Origin: an uncultured Chitinophaga sp.
GTDB taxonomy: Bacteria > Bacteroidota > Bacteroidia > Chitinophagales > Chitinophagaceae
Length of the DNA stretch: 64,000 nucleotides
NCBI RefSeq assembly: GCF_946479755.1
Contig: NZ_CAMLHC010000017.1
Location: 62,001 to 126,000, forward strand
Direction of reading: 5' to 3'
Shown: one piece after another, positions 43,061 to 51,266 of the stretch
Layout: each line of letters begins with the position of its first letter
Position numbering within the stretch: position 1 is the first letter of the stretch
Made by a program: the position numbers and the translations under genes
Notes under the pieces: model-generated
What the model was told of the DNA's origin: nothing
Databases searched by the model: none
Seen by the model: only the letters and a program-made list of their open reading frames with translations

Positions 43061-43138
43061 CGGGTACGGTAACGGATATACTAAACTGGAGGGGCGCAGC
43101 ATCGCACAAGTTGCCATACAGTACCGACCTGTAAAATG

Positions 43139-43552
43139 CTATTGAAGCGTAATTTTAGTTTTCATATCCCGTAACGCTACCACCAGTCCATATCCTTCTT
43201 CCAGCAAACGGTATTTCACAATCAGGTTGTTCTCCACGGTAATCTCCGTAAAAAACAAGGATTCATATATTTGGTCGCTAGGCAGCATCTTCACCTTAAA
43301 CCGGCCGGAAGTTAAATTGGCATTGCCTTGAGTCATGGAATGGAAAATTTCTGCGGAGATGGGCGTTGTATTTTGCCATAGCAGCGTGTAAACCTGTCCC
43401 ACTTCGGCTTTGGTGGAGCGCTTGCCCAACCAGGGTACGAGTGTTTCATTGCCGGGAATATACCAGTCCACATTTTCTGCGATCAGGGACAGGATATCGT
43501 CCAGGTTTCTTTCTGCCATGGCTTTAAAAAAGGCGCTTACGATCGTTTCCAT
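43139..43552 (-). CDS. SnoaL-like (NTF2-fold) protein
   Basis: 137 residues. METIVSAFFKAMAERNLDDILSLIAENVDWYIPGN, then LVPWLGKRSTKAEVGQVYTLLWQ and FFTEITVENNLIVKYRLLEEGYGLVVAL fit the SnoaL-like NTF2 fold, a cone-shaped pocket used by cyclases, dehydratases and binding proteins. The catalytic activity is unassigned. A -7 element and two 17-base direct repeats lie immediately upstream, so expression appears controlled. Confidence 0.8.
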   Translation of the reverse strand: METIVSAFFKAMAERNLDDILSLIAENVDWYIPGNETLVPWLGKRSTKAEVGQVYTLLWQNTTPISAEIFHSMTQGNANLTSGRFKVKMLPSDQIYESLFFTEITVENNLIVKYRLLEEGYGLVVALRDMKTKITLQ

Positions 43553-43563
43553 TGTTTTTTATG

Positions 43564-43629
43564 CAAAGCTAGGGCTTATTCGAAGCCATGAGTTACCAAT
43601 ACGCGACACATTGTTACCAATTGGCGACA
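43564..43629 (-). promoter_or_regulatory. Promoter element and two phased direct repeats upstream of the SnoaL-like gene
   Basis: TAGCTTTG on the minus strand (43571 to 43564) fits TAnnTTTG, 12 bases before the ATG. Upstream lie two direct copies of a 17-base unit, GTTACCAATACGCGACA at 43592-43608 and GTTACCAATTGGCGACA at 43613-43629, 15 of 17 bases identical and exactly 21 bases apart, i.e. on the same DNA face. This is typical of an activator dimer binding in tandem (LytTR-type sites look like this). No such regulator is in the window. Confidence 0.6.
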
Positions 43630-43635
43630 GGCATA

Positions 43636-44814
43636 TTATATGTTTAGAATGCCCTTCAGCAACAAACCTGCTACAGCGCCCGCCAGGATAATGACCGGCT
43701 CCGGTATTTTTTTGAATCGCCAGAGAATAACAACAGTTGTTAGCGCGATGCCGATCGTATATACATCTGTGAGGGATCGTTTTGCCAACACGATCACCGC
43801 GCCGGAGATGGCGCCGATCGCGGCGGCCGTTACGCCATCAACGAAGGCTTTAATACCGGGATGTTTACCATATTTCCTGAAATAGGGCGCGGGCAGTACG
43901 GTGAATAGGTAGCAAGGGAAAAACGTGGCAAACGCCGCTGCGCAGGCGCCGGGGAAACCGGCTGTCAGAAAGCCGATAAACCCTACAGTGATGACTACCG
44001 GGCCTGGCGTAATCATGGCCACGGCCACTGCGTCCAGGAACTGTTGTTCATTTAACCAGCCATATTCTTTCACTACACCGCCGTACAGAAACGGAACAAT
44101 GGCAAGGCCGCTGCCAAACACAAAAGCGCCTGCTTTGGTAAAATACAAGAGTATTTGCCATAATGTTTTTTGGGATGTGGCGGTGGTAATATTCAACATT
44201 ACCGGATGAATCAATAATTTGGGTATCGCAGATGCTTTACGGAGGAAGGATAAATTAGCGGGTGGCGCTTTTATCAGCCAGTAAAGTACCCCTGCACCGA
44301 GAAACAGCCAGATGTTTTCGTTTTCCTGCCATACAGTATAAGCTGCAACCATCACATAGATGACGATCAGCACATTACTGCCACCGATGGATTTGCGGGT
44401 GAGTTTCCATGCGCTGGTACTGATAATACCAATGACGGCAGCACCTACGCCATAGAAGACAGCCTGCATCCAGGGAATGCCCTGCAGACGGACATACATA
44501 AATCCAAGTCCGAGCACCATCAGGAAGGAGGGAAGTACGAATGCCAGCCCCGCAAGGGTGGCCCCGGCAAGGCGATAATGGACATATCCCATGTAAATCC
44601 CCAATTGAGCGGCCAACGGTCCGGGAGCGAGTTGTGCCAGGGCTAAACCTTCTTTATAATCTTCTTCACTGATCCAGCGTTTGTTTTCAACGAGATCGCG
44701 GTGCATATAGCCCGCTAAAGCCACAGGGCCACCGAAGCCCCATGTGCCCAGCTTCAGAAAATAGATAATGAGTTCGCGTAAGCTGTACGGAGCGGTAGTT
44801 TGGTTACTGTTCAT
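43636..44814 (-). CDS. chrA: Chromate transporter ChrA, two-domain form
   Basis: 392 residues, long-chain CHR family with two homologous halves. First half: LRELIIYFLKLGTWGFGGPVALAGYMHRDLVENKRWISEEDYKEGLALAQLAPGPLAAQLGIYMGY; second half: ILLYFTKAGAFVFGSGLAIVPFLYGGVVKEYGWLNEQQFLDAVAVAMITPGPVVITVGFIGFL. Both carry the FGGP/FGSG and APGP/TPGP signatures. About ten to eleven membrane helices. ChrA exports chromate from the cytoplasm by proton antiport. Directly preceded on the same strand by a ChrB-AraC regulator gene (gap 85 bases). Confidence 0.94.
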   Translation of the reverse strand: MNSNQTTAPYSLRELIIYFLKLGTWGFGGPVALAGYMHRDLVENKRWISEEDYKEGLALAQLAPGPLAAQLGIYMGYVHYRLAGATLAGLAFVLPSFLMVLGLGFMYVRLQGIPWMQAVFYGVGAAVIGIISTSAWKLTRKSIGGSNVLIVIYVMVAAYTVWQENENIWLFLGAGVLYWLIKAPPANLSFLRKASAIPKLLIHPVMLNITTATSQKTLWQILLYFTKAGAFVFGSGLAIVPFLYGGVVKEYGWLNEQQFLDAVAVAMITPGPVVITVGFIGFLTAGFPGACAAAFATFFPCYLFTVLPAPYFRKYGKHPGIKAFVDGVTAAAIGAISGAVIVLAKRSLTDVYTIGIALTTVVILWRFKKIPEPVIILAGAVAGLLLKGILNI

Positions 44815-44899
44815 TCTTAAATAGGCGTTGAGTCAGGCTTGCAAGTTCAGCTTACTGATAGCCAAAAAATAGAACGAATAGTAAGGTTTGGCCTGTTTT

Positions 44900-45739
44900 T
44901 TACTTTTTCAGGTCTTTTTTATAGGCGGAAGGACTTTTGCCGGTGAACTTTTTAAAGATCCGGGTAAAATGGCTTTGGTCTGAAAAGCCGGTGAGATAGG
45001 CGATCTCCGTCAGCGAGTGATCTGTAGTGCTGAGCAATTGAACCGCCTTGTCGATCCGGAGTTTGCGGATATATTCGCCAAATGACAGATCATCGAAATA
45101 CTTTGAAAACTCCCGCGATAAGTATGCCGGGTGTACCTGAAGCGTTTCTGACAGCCCTTTCAGGCTCAGGTTGAGGTTAGTGTCTATCTGGTCCTGGATG
45201 ATTTCTTTTAATTCCTTCGCCCAACCGGGTATTTTCCTGCTGTCTTTTTCCTGCTGAAGGAACTGCCTGAAAATGGCGATCAGCTGGTTTTCAACCGGCT
45301 GTTGCGTGTGTTTGACGTGCTGAAGGTATTTGGCCCAGCTGTAAAGCGCATCGTACAGCATCATCCCCTTTTCCAGCAAAGCCTGGTCGTCGGATTCATT
45401 GTAGGCCAGTCCGGCAGACAATGCCCACAGGCCGGATGCCTGGGGGGCCAGGTCATGCCGGTCGGTATCGGCTCCGCGGACAATAGGCGCCATGAGAAGG
45501 ATGGCGGGATCTTCTATATTGTGTTTTTTGATAATATAATCGAAGGTGCATTGGTCATTGTAATGCGTGTACTCCACACCAACAATATCAAAGGGGATAG
45601 CGTTTTCGGCCGCGGCTTTAGAGATGACGTCCTCAAACGGAACATACATAAACCCGGCATCGGCGTCTACAAACCGCTTAATGAGCCAGGGGGATGCCAG
45701 CCGGTCTATTGTAGGGCGTTCGCGGGTGATCCATTTCAT
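44900..45739 (-). CDS. Fusion of a ChrB-like domain to an AraC-type DNA-binding domain; probable chromate-responsive regulator
   Basis: 279 residues. Residues ~1-140 follow the C-terminal domain of ChrB: KWITRERPTIDRLASPWLIKRFVDADAGFMYVP, IPFDIVGVEYTHYNDQCTFDYIIKKHN and IVRGADTDRHDLAPQASGLWALSAGL. Residues ~175-277 are an AraC helix-turn-helix pair (LSLKGLSETLQVHPAYLSREFSKYFDDLSFGEYIRKLRIDKAVQLL, then EIAYLTGFSDQSHFTRIFKKFTGKSPSAYKK). The two are joined by a helical linker. ChrB is known as a chromate-responsive regulator of chrA in Proteobacteria; here the same domain appears to sense, and AraC to bind DNA. Candidate operators lie upstream (45787-45841). Confidence 0.88.
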   Translation of the reverse strand: MKWITRERPTIDRLASPWLIKRFVDADAGFMYVPFEDVISKAAAENAIPFDIVGVEYTHYNDQCTFDYIIKKHNIEDPAILLMAPIVRGADTDRHDLAPQASGLWALSAGLAYNESDDQALLEKGMMLYDALYSWAKYLQHVKHTQQPVENQLIAIFRQFLQQEKDSRKIPGWAKELKEIIQDQIDTNLNLSLKGLSETLQVHPAYLSREFSKYFDDLSFGEYIRKLRIDKAVQLLSTTDHSLTEIAYLTGFSDQSHFTRIFKKFTGKSPSAYKKDLKK

Positions 45740-45786
45740 ATAGCTGATGCTTGATACGGCTGTAATTTAGTGTTGTTTTGGGTGAT

Positions 45787-45841
45787 TTTTGCAGCGGCCT
45801 GCTGCAAAATTTACGATGTTTTCACTGCGGACATTTTGCAG
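45787..45841. promoter_or_regulatory. Candidate operator: inverted TTTTGCAGC repeats plus a third half-site
   Basis: TTTTGCAGC (45787-45795) and GCTGCAAAA (45801-45809) form a perfect inverted repeat with a 5-base spacer. A third half-site, TTTTGCAG (45834-45841), overlaps the -33 TTTG of the divergent promoter at 45835-45865. All three lie between the ChrB-AraC gene and the rightward membrane protein gene. AraC-type proteins bind direct or inverted half-sites like this. Inferred target of the ChrB-AraC protein. Confidence 0.6.
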
Positions 45842-45865
45842 TTAATTGTTTTGATCGTACCTTTG
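45835..45865 (+). promoter_or_regulatory. Bacteroidota promoter for the small membrane protein gene
   Basis: TTTG at 45835-45838, a 19-base spacer, TACCTTTG at 45858-45865: full consensus match. The coding region starts 32 bases downstream. The -33 box lies within the third TTTTGCAG half-site. Confidence 0.8.
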
Positions 45866-45896
45866 CGCCCTCATTACCAAATGTTATAGAACAGAA

Positions 45897-46289
45897 ATGT
45901 GGGATAGATTTTACTTTAGAGTCATTAGCGTTTTTATTTTATTGAACGGCGCGTTATTTTTATTCAAAGACTGGATGTTGGACAATGGAGTACATCACAA
46001 CGTATTACTCTTCGGGAACCTTGCCTTAGCCTTACTTTCAGCATTTACCTACAACATGAGCCGCAAGGGCGTTGAAGCTGAAAGCAACAGTGTATTTATG
46101 CTCCGTGTTTACGGCGCCATGATCAGCAGAATGATGCTTTGCCTGGCAGGTATCACCATCTATGCAGTGGCCAACAGGGCTAATACCAGCAAATACACCA
46201 TCTTTATGCTGATGTTCTTCTACGCAGTATATGCTGTCAGCGAGAACGTAAGCCTGCAGAAAATCACCCGGCAGGCGAAAGCAAAATAA
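45897..46289 (+). CDS. Small four-helix membrane protein, divergent from the chromate unit
   Basis: 130 residues. Hydrophobic segments at about 7-24 (FRVISVFILLNGALFLF), 35-52 (NVLLFGNLALALLSAF), 68-92 (FMLRVYGAMISRMMLCLAGITIYAV) and 98-117 (YTIFMLMFFYAVYAVSENV), with a basic C-terminus (KITRQAKAK). Family not recognised. It has a strong promoter sharing operator half-sites with the ChrB-AraC gene, so it might be co-regulated with chromate export; this is inference. Confidence 0.7.
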   Translation: MWDRFYFRVISVFILLNGALFLFKDWMLDNGVHHNVLLFGNLALALLSAFTYNMSRKGVEAESNSVFMLRVYGAMISRMMLCLAGITIYAVANRANTSKYTIFMLMFFYAVYAVSENVSLQKITRQAKAK

Positions 46290-46549
46290 GCAGTTATGTA
46301 TCGAAGGTGCTTGTCAGCAGTAATGCTGCGCAGCTTCTTCCTGCATAAAAGAATCACCCGTTTCCCCGGGAAACAGGTGCCGGCCAGCTCCTGAAAAGGG
46401 GTAACGGTATCTCTTTTCCTTTATCCGCGCAGCCTCCCCGGCTGCGTGCGGAGCCCTACTGCCCATTCGCAGTAACTTGTCCTACTTTAGTGGCAGCCCG
46501 AACTATCCGTTTCTCCAATTCTCACATTTCTTAACCCAAACCCCTATTT

Positions 46550-47500
46550 ATGAGCAAACACATCATCTCCTTGTTGCTGTTGAGTGCTATGATATTGGCT
46601 GCCTGTAAGAAAGAGCAGCACAGCACTTCAGCTGATAACGCAGTGGCACCTGCTGAAAAAGTGCAGACAAACAACCACCAGGACGAAGTACTGACACCAG
46701 TAGGCTGGGTCTCTAAATCCAAAGTACATCACGTTGAAACAGGTGAATATCTCAGCGGAGAGGGCAACCGGCTCCGTAAATATGACCGCAGCGGAAAAGT
46801 ACTGGCGGATTACGGCGTCATTGAGCAGGACGCCCGGAAAACACCGTTCTACCCCGGCAATACCCAACGGCCGGGCAAAGACATATTCCCGCTGGGCTCC
46901 GGCTGGATCACCTACACACACTGGACCAACACTGCTGCTTCGGCAATCTCTTATTTTGCTACCAGCTGGACCGTTCCGCCTGCACCGGCGGTAAACTCGG
47001 GCCAGACCATCTTCCTGTTCAACGGCCTGCAGAATTCCGGCAATATCCTGCAACCGGTATTGCAGTGGGGACCTTCCGCAGCCGGCGGAGGCAACTACTG
47101 GGCCATCGCCAACTGGTATGTGGGTGGCAATACCGTGTACAGCAGCCTGATACGCGTAAACCCAGGCACCAACCTGCAGGGCATTATGAGCCTTATCGGC
47201 GGCAGCGGCAGCACCCGCAGCTACTCGTCCGTCTTTACCGGCTATCCTTCTATTAACCTGACGGTAAACAATATCCCTACCCTGTACTGGGCGGCGGAAT
47301 CCATGGAGGCATATGGAGTAGTGACCTGCTCCAACTATCCTAACACCGCCAAAACGAGACTCAGTGGGATTGACCTGAGAGTGGGCGGCGCACCGGCGCC
47401 CCTGTCATGGTCCGTGGCCAATCCGGTAACGGACTGCGGGCAGCATTCTACCGTGGTCTCTAACGGTACGCCCAACGGTATCGTAGACATCTATTATTGA
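46550..47500 (+). CDS. Lipoprotein with an eqolisin-like (peptidase G1) beta-sandwich
   Basis: 316 residues; lipoprotein signal MSKHIISLLLLSAMILAAC (Cys19). After a ~100-residue low-complexity/linker part, residues ~125-310 resemble the G1 peptidase fold: ISYFATSWTVPPAP, FLFNGLQN, QPVLQWGPSAAGGGNYWAIANWYVGG, then LYWAAESMEAYGVVTC. Eqolisins use a Gln and a Glu; here Gln in VLQWG and Glu in AAESMEAYG fall in the expected order. The similarity is by pattern, not by proven homology, so peptidase activity is tentative. Alternatives are a carbohydrate-binding beta-sandwich. A terminator follows. Confidence 0.5.
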   Translation: MSKHIISLLLLSAMILAACKKEQHSTSADNAVAPAEKVQTNNHQDEVLTPVGWVSKSKVHHVETGEYLSGEGNRLRKYDRSGKVLADYGVIEQDARKTPFYPGNTQRPGKDIFPLGSGWITYTHWTNTAASAISYFATSWTVPPAPAVNSGQTIFLFNGLQNSGNILQPVLQWGPSAAGGGNYWAIANWYVGGNTVYSSLIRVNPGTNLQGIMSLIGGSGSTRSYSSVFTGYPSINLTVNNIPTLYWAAESMEAYGVVTCSNYPNTAKTRLSGIDLRVGGAPAPLSWSVANPVTDCGQHSTVVSNGTPNGIVDIYY

Positions 47501-47529
47501 AAAGTACCCGAAACGGTAACGGGCGATAA

Positions 47530-47565
47530 AAGCCTTGCAGGGAATACCTGCAGGGCTTCGTTTTT
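47530..47565 (+). terminator. Terminator of the eqolisin-like gene
   Basis: AAGCCTTGCAGG (47530-47541) pairs with CCTGCAGGGCTT (47547-47558), one G-U pair, 5-base loop, followed by CGTTTTTA. Confidence 0.85.
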
Positions 47566-47803
47566 ATGGATTGTGCCTATGGGGCCGCGCCGGAGTACCT
47601 GCGCTTAAATTTTTTTTTTCTCCGATCACCCTTTTTCAGTTCCTGCCTGTCATATAAACACTAACAGGTTTGTTAAAAGAGACCAAAATTGCTGAGGGGT
47701 ATCATAAAACCCGGTAACGTAACCCGCCGTTCCCGGGGAATCAATACAACCAAGACTAAACAGCTCTTACACGCAGGAGGATAATTTATTAATTAATAAC
47801 TGT
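47566..47803 (+). other. Gene-free leader before the third SusC gene
   Basis: Together with the terminator this completes a 303-base gap. It contains a T-rich tract near 47610 and no FecR or sigma gene; no consensus TTTG-N19-TAnnTTTG promoter was found by eye. Nothing else recognised. Confidence 0.4.
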
Positions 47804-50800
47804 ATGAATATGGACGCTATCAGTACGTTCCGTAGAGGAACTGTGCGCCATCCCGCCAAACCACTATTGCTGCAGGTCACGCAACCCTGTGTTACGCTGG
47901 GGGTACTTGTGGTTATCTTTTCGGGGCTTTTGATGATAGCCGCTGTCAATAGGGCTACAGCGCAACAATCAGTCGTCAAAGGCACCGACTCGTCAACCGT
48001 GGTTGCAGGAAAAGTGACAGATGACAAAGGTAACGCATTGCCCGGAGTGGTCGTGCGGGCCACCAAAAGCGGAAAAGCAGCCGTGACTGGTAACGCCGGT
48101 GAATATAACATCACAGTAAAACCCGACGATAAACTGGCCTTTACATTCATAGGATATGATGCGGTTATAAAGAATACAGGAAAGAGCCAGCGGATAGACG
48201 TAGTGATGAAGCCTGGCTCTAAAGGCCTGAATGAGGTGGTAGTAACGGGATTTCAGGAAATAGACAGGAAAAAATTTGCCGGCGCGTCCACAAGGCTGAA
48301 AGCGGAAGACATCCGGATGGATGGTACGACAGACATCAGCCGCGCATTGGAAGGTAAAGCAGCAGGGGTAACTATTCAGAGTGTATCTGCTACTTTCGGC
48401 TCGGCGCCCAAAGTGCGTATCAGGGGAGTAACCTCGCTGACCGGAGAAAACAAGCCGCTGTGGGTAGTGGATGGTATTGTGCTGGAGGATGTAATTAACG
48501 TGAGTAATGACCAGCTGTCGAGCGGCGATCCTTCCACGTTGTTGGCATCTTCCGTAGCCGGATTGAATATGAACGATGTGGAAGACATCTATATATTGAA
48601 AGATGCGGCGGCAACATCCCTGTATGGCGCCAGAGCGATGAACGGCGTCGTCGTGATCAATACGAAGAAGGGACGGTCCGGGAAAATGATGACCAATTAT
48701 ACCGGCAACTTCAGTACGCAGTTAAGGCCCAGCTACAATAATTTCAATATCATGAACTCCGCCGAGCAACTGTCGGTCGATGCTGAAATTGCCAGGAAAG
48801 GCCTGTTGAATCTGGCTGGAATAGGGAACAGTGCTGACAAAGGCGTATATGGAAAAATGTATGATCAGCTGCAGACCTATGATCCCGCTACCGGCAGATT
48901 CCTGCTGGAGAATACGCCGGAAGGAAGAAAGCGATTTTTGGAACGTTATGCACTGGCGAATACGGATTGGTTTCATATTTTATTCCGTAATTCCCTGATA
49001 CAGGAACATACGCTCAGCCTTTCAGGTGGTTCTGAAAAACTACAGTCCTATTTTTCCGCCGGTTTTTATAACGATAACGGCTGGACAGTGGCCGATAAAG
49101 TGAAGCGTTTTACATTTAACTCACAAACCAACTATACTTTTTCTGATAGGCTGTCTGGTGGGCTCATCGCCACTGGCTCCGTAAGGCAGCAGGAAGCGCC
49201 GGGTACAGTGGCGCGGACCACCGACGCTTTCTACGGAAAGATGAGCCGGGATTTTGATATCAATCCCTATCAGTATGCGCTGAACACCAGCCGGGCGATG
49301 ACCGCCTATGACGAGGGCGGAAACCTCGAGTATTTTACCCGGAACTACGCACCTTTCAATATCCTGAATGAATTGAATACAAATACCTTGCATCTCTCTG
49401 TTATAGACCTGAAGTTGCAGGCCAATTTGTCTTATAAGATCAACAAACATCTCCGGTACGACTTTATTGGCGCCATCCGTTATGCCAAAACGAGCCAGGA
49501 AGACATGGTACGGGAAAATTCCAACAAGGCGCAGGCATACAGGGCTAACTACAACGCTACGATCGCGAATAATAATCGTTTTCTGTACAGGGATCCGGAT
49601 AACCCCAATGCTTTCCCCATCGTAGTGCTGCCATCAGGCGGTTTGTACAACCGGAACGAAAATACATTGACCAATTATAACTTTAGAAACAGCCTGAACT
49701 ATACGCAGACATTTGGCCTGCATGACCTGAATGTGCTGGCAGGGCAGGAGGTAAAGTATGCAGACAGACAAAATGCGCTGAATACGGGATACGGCTACCA
49801 GTATGATTATGGTGGCAGCGTGCTTCCTTATTACATGATTTTCAAACAGGCGTTCGAAGCTAATCTGCCCTACTTTGGCATGCAACGCACCTACGACCGC
49901 TATGCAGCATTTTATGCCACTGCCGGCTACACCTACAATGGCCGTTACAATTTTACAGGCACCATTCGTACCGAAGGCTCCAACAGGTTAGGTAAATCGC
50001 CAAGTGCACGCTGGCTGCCCACCTGGACCCTCAGTGGCGCCTGGAACATCGATCAGGAAAATTTTATGAAGGGAGCGCCCGGTATCGATATGCTGAAACT
50101 GCGAGCCAGCTATGGGCTGGTGGCGTCTATGGGAGTTGCCACCAATTCAAGCGTGGTGTTAAAGGCACAGAACACCTACCGCCAGTATGCGCGGGTCATT
50201 GAATCCGGTATCAATATCATCGACCTCGAAAACGCCGATCTCACCTGGGAAAAACAATACTCCTTCAATGCAGGAATAGATGCAGCGTTTTTTAACAGCC
50301 GTCTGACCACAACCATCGACCTGTACAAAAGAAACAGCTTCGATCTGATTGCAGGGATTAAAACATCCGGCATTGGCGGACAGGATATAAGATTCGCCAA
50401 CTATGCCGACCTGAGTTCAAATGGCGTCGAACTCACGATCGGCGGCGAGATTATCCGCAGTAAAGACCTGGGCTGGAAAACGAATCTGACACTGGGCTAC
50501 AATAAGAACAAAATCACCAACGCGAAAAACGTACCGATCATATTCGACCTGGTAGTGCCGGAGGGCGGCAATAAACAGGGCTATCCGGTAAGCGGCTTGT
50601 TTTCACTGGACTACAAAGGGCTGGAAAACAACACCGGTATTCCCTTGTTCGTGGACGAGAAAGGACAGGTGTCCCGTAAAGTAAGTTTGCAGGATATTGA
50701 AACCAAATACCTCGTATACGAGGGCCCGGTAGATCCACCCGTGGCAGGAGGTTTTTCCAACACCTTCAGATATAAGAATCTGTCCCTGAATGTATTGCTG

Positions 50801-51247
50801 ACTTACCAGGCTGGTAACAAGATCAGACTGAACCCGGTATTCAAATCCACTTATTCCGACCTCGATGCATTTCCCCGTGAATTCCTTGACAGATGGACCC
50901 TGGCCGGAGATGAGAAAACAACGGCAACGCCTTCTGTTATTGATGCGCTTACGAATTACCGCATGACAGATGCCTATCCTTATAATAATTACAATTATTC
51001 CTCCGCGAGGGTGGCAGACGGTGGGTTTGTACGATTAAAGTATGTGGCGCTCTCTTATCAGATGCCTCCGAAAATGATACAGCACATCGGCCTGAATAAT
51101 GTATCACTTACGGCTTCAGCCACCAACCTGTGGTTGCTGTATGCCGATAAAAAGCTGCGGGGACAGGACCCTGAATTTTTTAATGCGGGAGGCGTGGCGC
51201 AGCCACTGCAGCGCCAGGTGGTGATGTCCTTAAAAGTTGGTTTGTAA
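47804..51247 (+). CDS. SusC/RagA TonB-linked transporter without STN domain
   Basis: 1147 residues. After an unusually long N-terminus and a hydrophobic signal segment (LGVLVVIFSGLLMIAAVNRATAQ), a carboxypeptidase-regulatory-like domain follows directly (VVAGKVTDDKGNALPGVVVRATKSG), then TonB-box region (LNEVVVTGFQEIDRKKFAGAS), plug (LEGKAAGVTIQSVS, LWVVDGIVLEDV, DVEDIYILKDAAATSLYGARAMNGVVVINTKKG) and barrel. There is no STN domain, which agrees with the absence of an adjacent FecR. Next to it come SusD, a zinc metallohydrolase lipoprotein and a DUF4302 lipoprotein, a combination known in Bacteroidota import systems of unknown ligand, probably proteinaceous. Confidence 0.94.
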   Translation: MNMDAISTFRRGTVRHPAKPLLLQVTQPCVTLGVLVVIFSGLLMIAAVNRATAQQSVVKGTDSSTVVAGKVTDDKGNALPGVVVRATKSGKAAVTGNAGEYNITVKPDDKLAFTFIGYDAVIKNTGKSQRIDVVMKPGSKGLNEVVVTGFQEIDRKKFAGASTRLKAEDIRMDGTTDISRALEGKAAGVTIQSVSATFGSAPKVRIRGVTSLTGENKPLWVVDGIVLEDVINVSNDQLSSGDPSTLLASSVAGLNMNDVEDIYILKDAAATSLYGARAMNGVVVINTKKGRSGKMMTNYTGNFSTQLRPSYNNFNIMNSAEQLSVDAEIARKGLLNLAGIGNSADKGVYGKMYDQLQTYDPATGRFLLENTPEGRKRFLERYALANTDWFHILFRNSLIQEHTLSLSGGSEKLQSYFSAGFYNDNGWTVADKVKRFTFNSQTNYTFSDRLSGGLIATGSVRQQEAPGTVARTTDAFYGKMSRDFDINPYQYALNTSRAMTAYDEGGNLEYFTRNYAPFNILNELNTNTLHLSVIDLKLQANLSYKINKHLRYDFIGAIRYAKTSQEDMVRENSNKAQAYRANYNATIANNNRFLYRDPDNPNAFPIVVLPSGGLYNRNENTLTNYNFRNSLNYTQTFGLHDLNVLAGQEVKYADRQNALNTGYGYQYDYGGSVLPYYMIFKQAFEANLPYFGMQRTYDRYAAFYATAGYTYNGRYNFTGTIRTEGSNRLGKSPSARWLPTWTLSGAWNIDQENFMKGAPGIDMLKLRASYGLVASMGVATNSSVVLKAQNTYRQYARVIESGINIIDLENADLTWEKQYSFNAGIDAAFFNSRLTTTIDLYKRNSFDLIAGIKTSGIGGQDIRFANYADLSSNGVELTIGGEIIRSKDLGWKTNLTLGYNKNKITNAKNVPIIFDLVVPEGGNKQGYPVSGLFSLDYKGLENNTGIPLFVDEKGQVSRKVSLQDIETKYLVYEGPVDPPVAGGFSNTFRYKNLSLNVLLTYQAGNKIRLNPVFKSTYSDLDAFPREFLDRWTLAGDEKTTATPSVIDALTNYRMTDAYPYNNYNYSSARVADGGFVRLKYVALSYQMPPKMIQHIGLNNVSLTASATNLWLLYADKKLRGQDPEFFNAGGVAQPLQRQVVMSLKVGL

Positions 51248-51266
51248 GTGTATTAATAAGCATGAT

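Noticed and set aside
46360..46400. Palindrome GTTTCCCCGGGAAAC in the gap before 46550
   Set aside because: Short, without a T tract and unrelated in sequence to the other operators; insufficient to call a site.
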